DNA from: Verrucomicrobiota bacterium
Lineage (GTDB): Bacteria; Chlamydiota; Chlamydiia; Chlamydiales; Rhabdochlamydiaceae
Direction: 5' to 3'
Assembly: GCA_018240015.1 (NCBI GenBank)
Contig: JAFEGJ010000007.1
Location: forward strand, 91,752 to 155,751
Length of the DNA stretch: 64,000 nt
In this document: positions 62,554 to 64,000 of the stretch, piece by piece
Layout of the letters: every line of letters starts with the position of its first letter
Numbering within the stretch: the stretch's first letter is position 1
Notes under the pieces: model-generated
Told to the model about the DNA's origin: nothing
The model's input: the letters and a program-made list of their open reading frames with translations, nothing else
Databases searched by the model: none
Made by a program: the position numbers and the translations under genes

Positions 62554-64000
62554 TTATTGACAGCTCTCGCAGGCTTCACCGAGATTGCAGGCCTTGGGCG
62601 GCTCTGTGCGATCGACTTGGATATTGCTCGAAGCCGATTTGTTTTTCATCCAGCGGGGCTGCAAGCCGCGCTTGTTGATATCTGTTGTCGATTTTTCGAT
62701 CTGTGTCGCCGCTTGGCTACGTAAATAGTAGGTGGTCTTGAGGCCTTTGTCCCACGCAAAGAAATACATTTGGTGGAGCTTCTTACCGCTGGGCTCTGCG
62801 AGATAGAGGTTGAGCGACTGACCCATGTCGATCCATTTTTGGCGGCGCGAAGCACACTCGATGATCCACTCATAGTCGATCTCAAACGCTGTGAGATAGA
62901 TTTGTTTGATGTCATCGGGGATGCGATCGATTTCGGCGATCGATCCGTCAAAATATTTGAGATCATCGAGCATCTCTTGATCCCATAGACCTGCTTTTTT
63001 GAGGTGGTCGACGAGGTAGAGGTTGGGGATCGTGAACTCGCCCGAGAGGTTCGATTTGACGAAGAGATGTTTGTACATCGGCTCGATCGATTGAGTCGTG
63101 CCGGTGATGTTGGAGATGGTCGCGGTCGGGGCAATGGCCATCGTGTTGCTATTGCGCATGCCGTATTTTTTCACCATCTCGCGGACATGACTCCAGTCCA
63201 TACGACTATTGCGGTCCATATCGATGGGCAGGCCGCGCTCCTTCTCGAGGATCGCCATCGTATCGAGAGGCAGGTACCCGCGCTCCCACTTGGAGCCTTT
63301 ATAGGTGGGGTAAGCGCCGCGCTCCTTGGCGAGCTCCGTAGAGGCCAAGATGGCGTAGTACGAGATCATCTCCATCGATTGATCCGCAAACTCCACCGCG
63401 GCATGGCTGGCGTAGCTGATGTTTTGGATATAGAGACAGTCTTGGAACCCCATGAGGCCCATACCGACAGGGCGGTGGCGCAGGTTGGAGTTTTTGGCTT
63501 CGACCGTGGGATAGTAGTTGAGATCGATGACGTTGTCGAGCATGCGCATCGCAGTGCGGATGGTGCTTTCCAGTTTTTTCTCATCGAGCCCTTTCTCTGT
63601 ACACAGATAGGGGAGGTTGATCGATCCGAGGTTGCAAACAGCCGTCTCTTCTTCGGAAGAGTTGAGGAGGATTTCGGTGCAGAGGTTAGAGCTGTGCACG
63701 ACGCCCACATGGTCTTGTGGCGAGCGGATGTTCGAAGGATCTTTGAACGTGATCCAGGGATGGCCTGTTTCGAAGAGCATGCTCAGCATCTTGCGCCAAA
63801 GCGAGGTCGCTTCGATCTTTTTGAAGAGCTTAATTTTTCCGTTCTCGGTCATTTTCTCATAGGCGAGATATCTTTCTTCAAACGCAGCACCATAGAGGTC
63901 ATGCAGATCGGAAACATCGCTGGGGCTAAAGAGCGTCCACATGCCGTTTTCTTTGACGCGCTTCATGAAGAGATCAGGAATCCAGTTCGCGGTGTTCATG
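62554..64000 (-). CDS. nrdA: Ribonucleotide reductase large subunit, 5' end cut off
   Basis: The visible 481 residues are the C-terminal part of the class I large subunit, which reduces ribonucleotides. The active-site segment SSNLCTEIL holds the thiyl Cys and the Glu, [10 protein letters not shown] the second redox Cys, and [17 protein letters not shown] the substrate phosphate loop. The C-terminal pair in EACESCQ passes electrons from thioredoxin or a like donor. The ATG at 63999 is internal: [13 protein letters not shown] is a mid-protein segment in this family, so several hundred residues lie beyond the window. Confidence 0.95.
   Translation of the reverse strand, partial: MNTANWIPDLFMKRVKENGMWTLFSPSDVSDLHDLYGAAFEERYLAYEKMTENGKIKLFKKIEATSLWRKMLSMLFETGHPWITFKDPSNIRSPQDHVGVVHSSNLCTEILLNSSEEETAVCNLGSINLPYLCTEKGLDEKKLESTIRTAMRMLDNVIDLNYYPTVEAKNSNLRHRPVGMGLMGFQDCLYIQNISYASHAAVEFADQSMEMISYYAILASTELAKERGAYPTYKGSKWERGYLPLDTMAILEKERGLPIDMDRNSRMDWSHVREMVKKYGMRNSNTMAIAPTATISNITGTTQSIEPMYKHLFVKSNLSGEFTIPNLYLVDHLKKAGLWDQEMLDDLKYFDGSIAEIDRIPDDIKQIYLTAFEIDYEWIIECASRRQKWIDMGQSLNLYLAEPSGKKLHQMYFFAWDKGLKTTYYLRSQAATQIEKSTTDINKRGLQPRWMKNKSASSNIQVDRTEPPKACNLGEACESCQ

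Noticed and set aside
63997..63999. ATG as the start of nrdA
   Set aside because: The residues that follow are a mid-protein segment in all class I large subunits, so the gene continues beyond the window.
1..64000. CRISPR array, intact insertion sequence or prophage
   Set aside because: I saw no regular direct repeats with spacers, no transposase or integrase and no phage structural genes.

Overview
The window comes from a member of the phylum Chlamydiae, most likely an environmental (Parachlamydiales-type) species rather than a Chlamydia sensu stricto. Three things show this. First, the block rpsA-nusA-infB-rbfA-truB-ribF-ychF, followed by sctU-sctV-copN-scc1-malQ, keeps the gene order and orientation I know from Chlamydia trachomatis (CT098 down to CT087). 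Second, the ribonucleotide reductase small subunit has Phe in place of the radical Tyr (the chlamydial class Ic type). Third, rpe, efp, accB and accC sit together. The species cannot be named from the sequence alone. Compared with Chlamydia, the conserved blocks are interrupted by lineage-specific genes, many with signal peptides or membrane anchors.

Layout. 1-7.9 kb is a surface-glycan or small-molecule cluster: a GT2 glycosyltransferase (cut by the window edge), an AsnB-type amidotransferase, and on the other strand galE, a GT4/radical-SAM/SPASM fusion, a WG-repeat/O-methyltransferase fusion and a CatB-like acetyltransferase with overlapping ends. 8.1-14.2 kb has clpB, a small secreted protein, a SirB1-like/TPR secreted protein and three small TPR proteins. 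14.3-22.2 kb is the type III secretion block (malQ, an effector candidate with a bipartite NLS-like motif, scc1, copN, a four-TM protein, sctV, sctU). 22.2-29.6 kb is an insertion relative to Chlamydia: two secreted Kelch-like paralogues, an outer-membrane beta-barrel candidate, a membrane protein, an rRNA methyltransferase and a YhcG-type PD-(D/E)XK protein. 29.6-37.7 kb is the translation operon.

37.9-42 kb holds a small hypothetical gene with a clear terminator, the decayed 3' end of a second ABC permease, a single-TM hypothetical protein, and a complete three-gene ABC-2 transporter. 42-47.5 kb is a plus-strand operon: a shortened aspartokinase-like protein, rpe, a YvcK/CofD-like protein, a HAD phosphatase, efp, accB and accC. 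47.5-53.2 kb is accessory: a tandem pair of nearly identical proteins of unknown function, a possible membrane-anchored papain-like protein, a LOG-family protein, a HigBA-type toxin-antitoxin pair and a YitT-family membrane protein. 53.2-64 kb has tRNA-Asp, tRNA-Val, an M16C metalloprotease, two DUF3857/transglutaminase-like proteins flanking a single-TM protein, and nrdAB (nrdA cut by the window edge).

How it fits together. The core genes make ribosomes, initiation factors, malonyl-CoA precursors and deoxynucleotides. The type III genes build the export apparatus, its gatekeeper and a chaperone, and several neighbouring proteins look like cargo: an NLS-bearing protein, proteins with Ser-rich N-termini plus one TM, and a protein with an acid-free mitochondrial-type N-terminus. 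The glycan cluster and the effector-like set around 56.6-61.5 kb are the best places to look for new biology. All family assignments come from motif recognition by eye; no database search was run.
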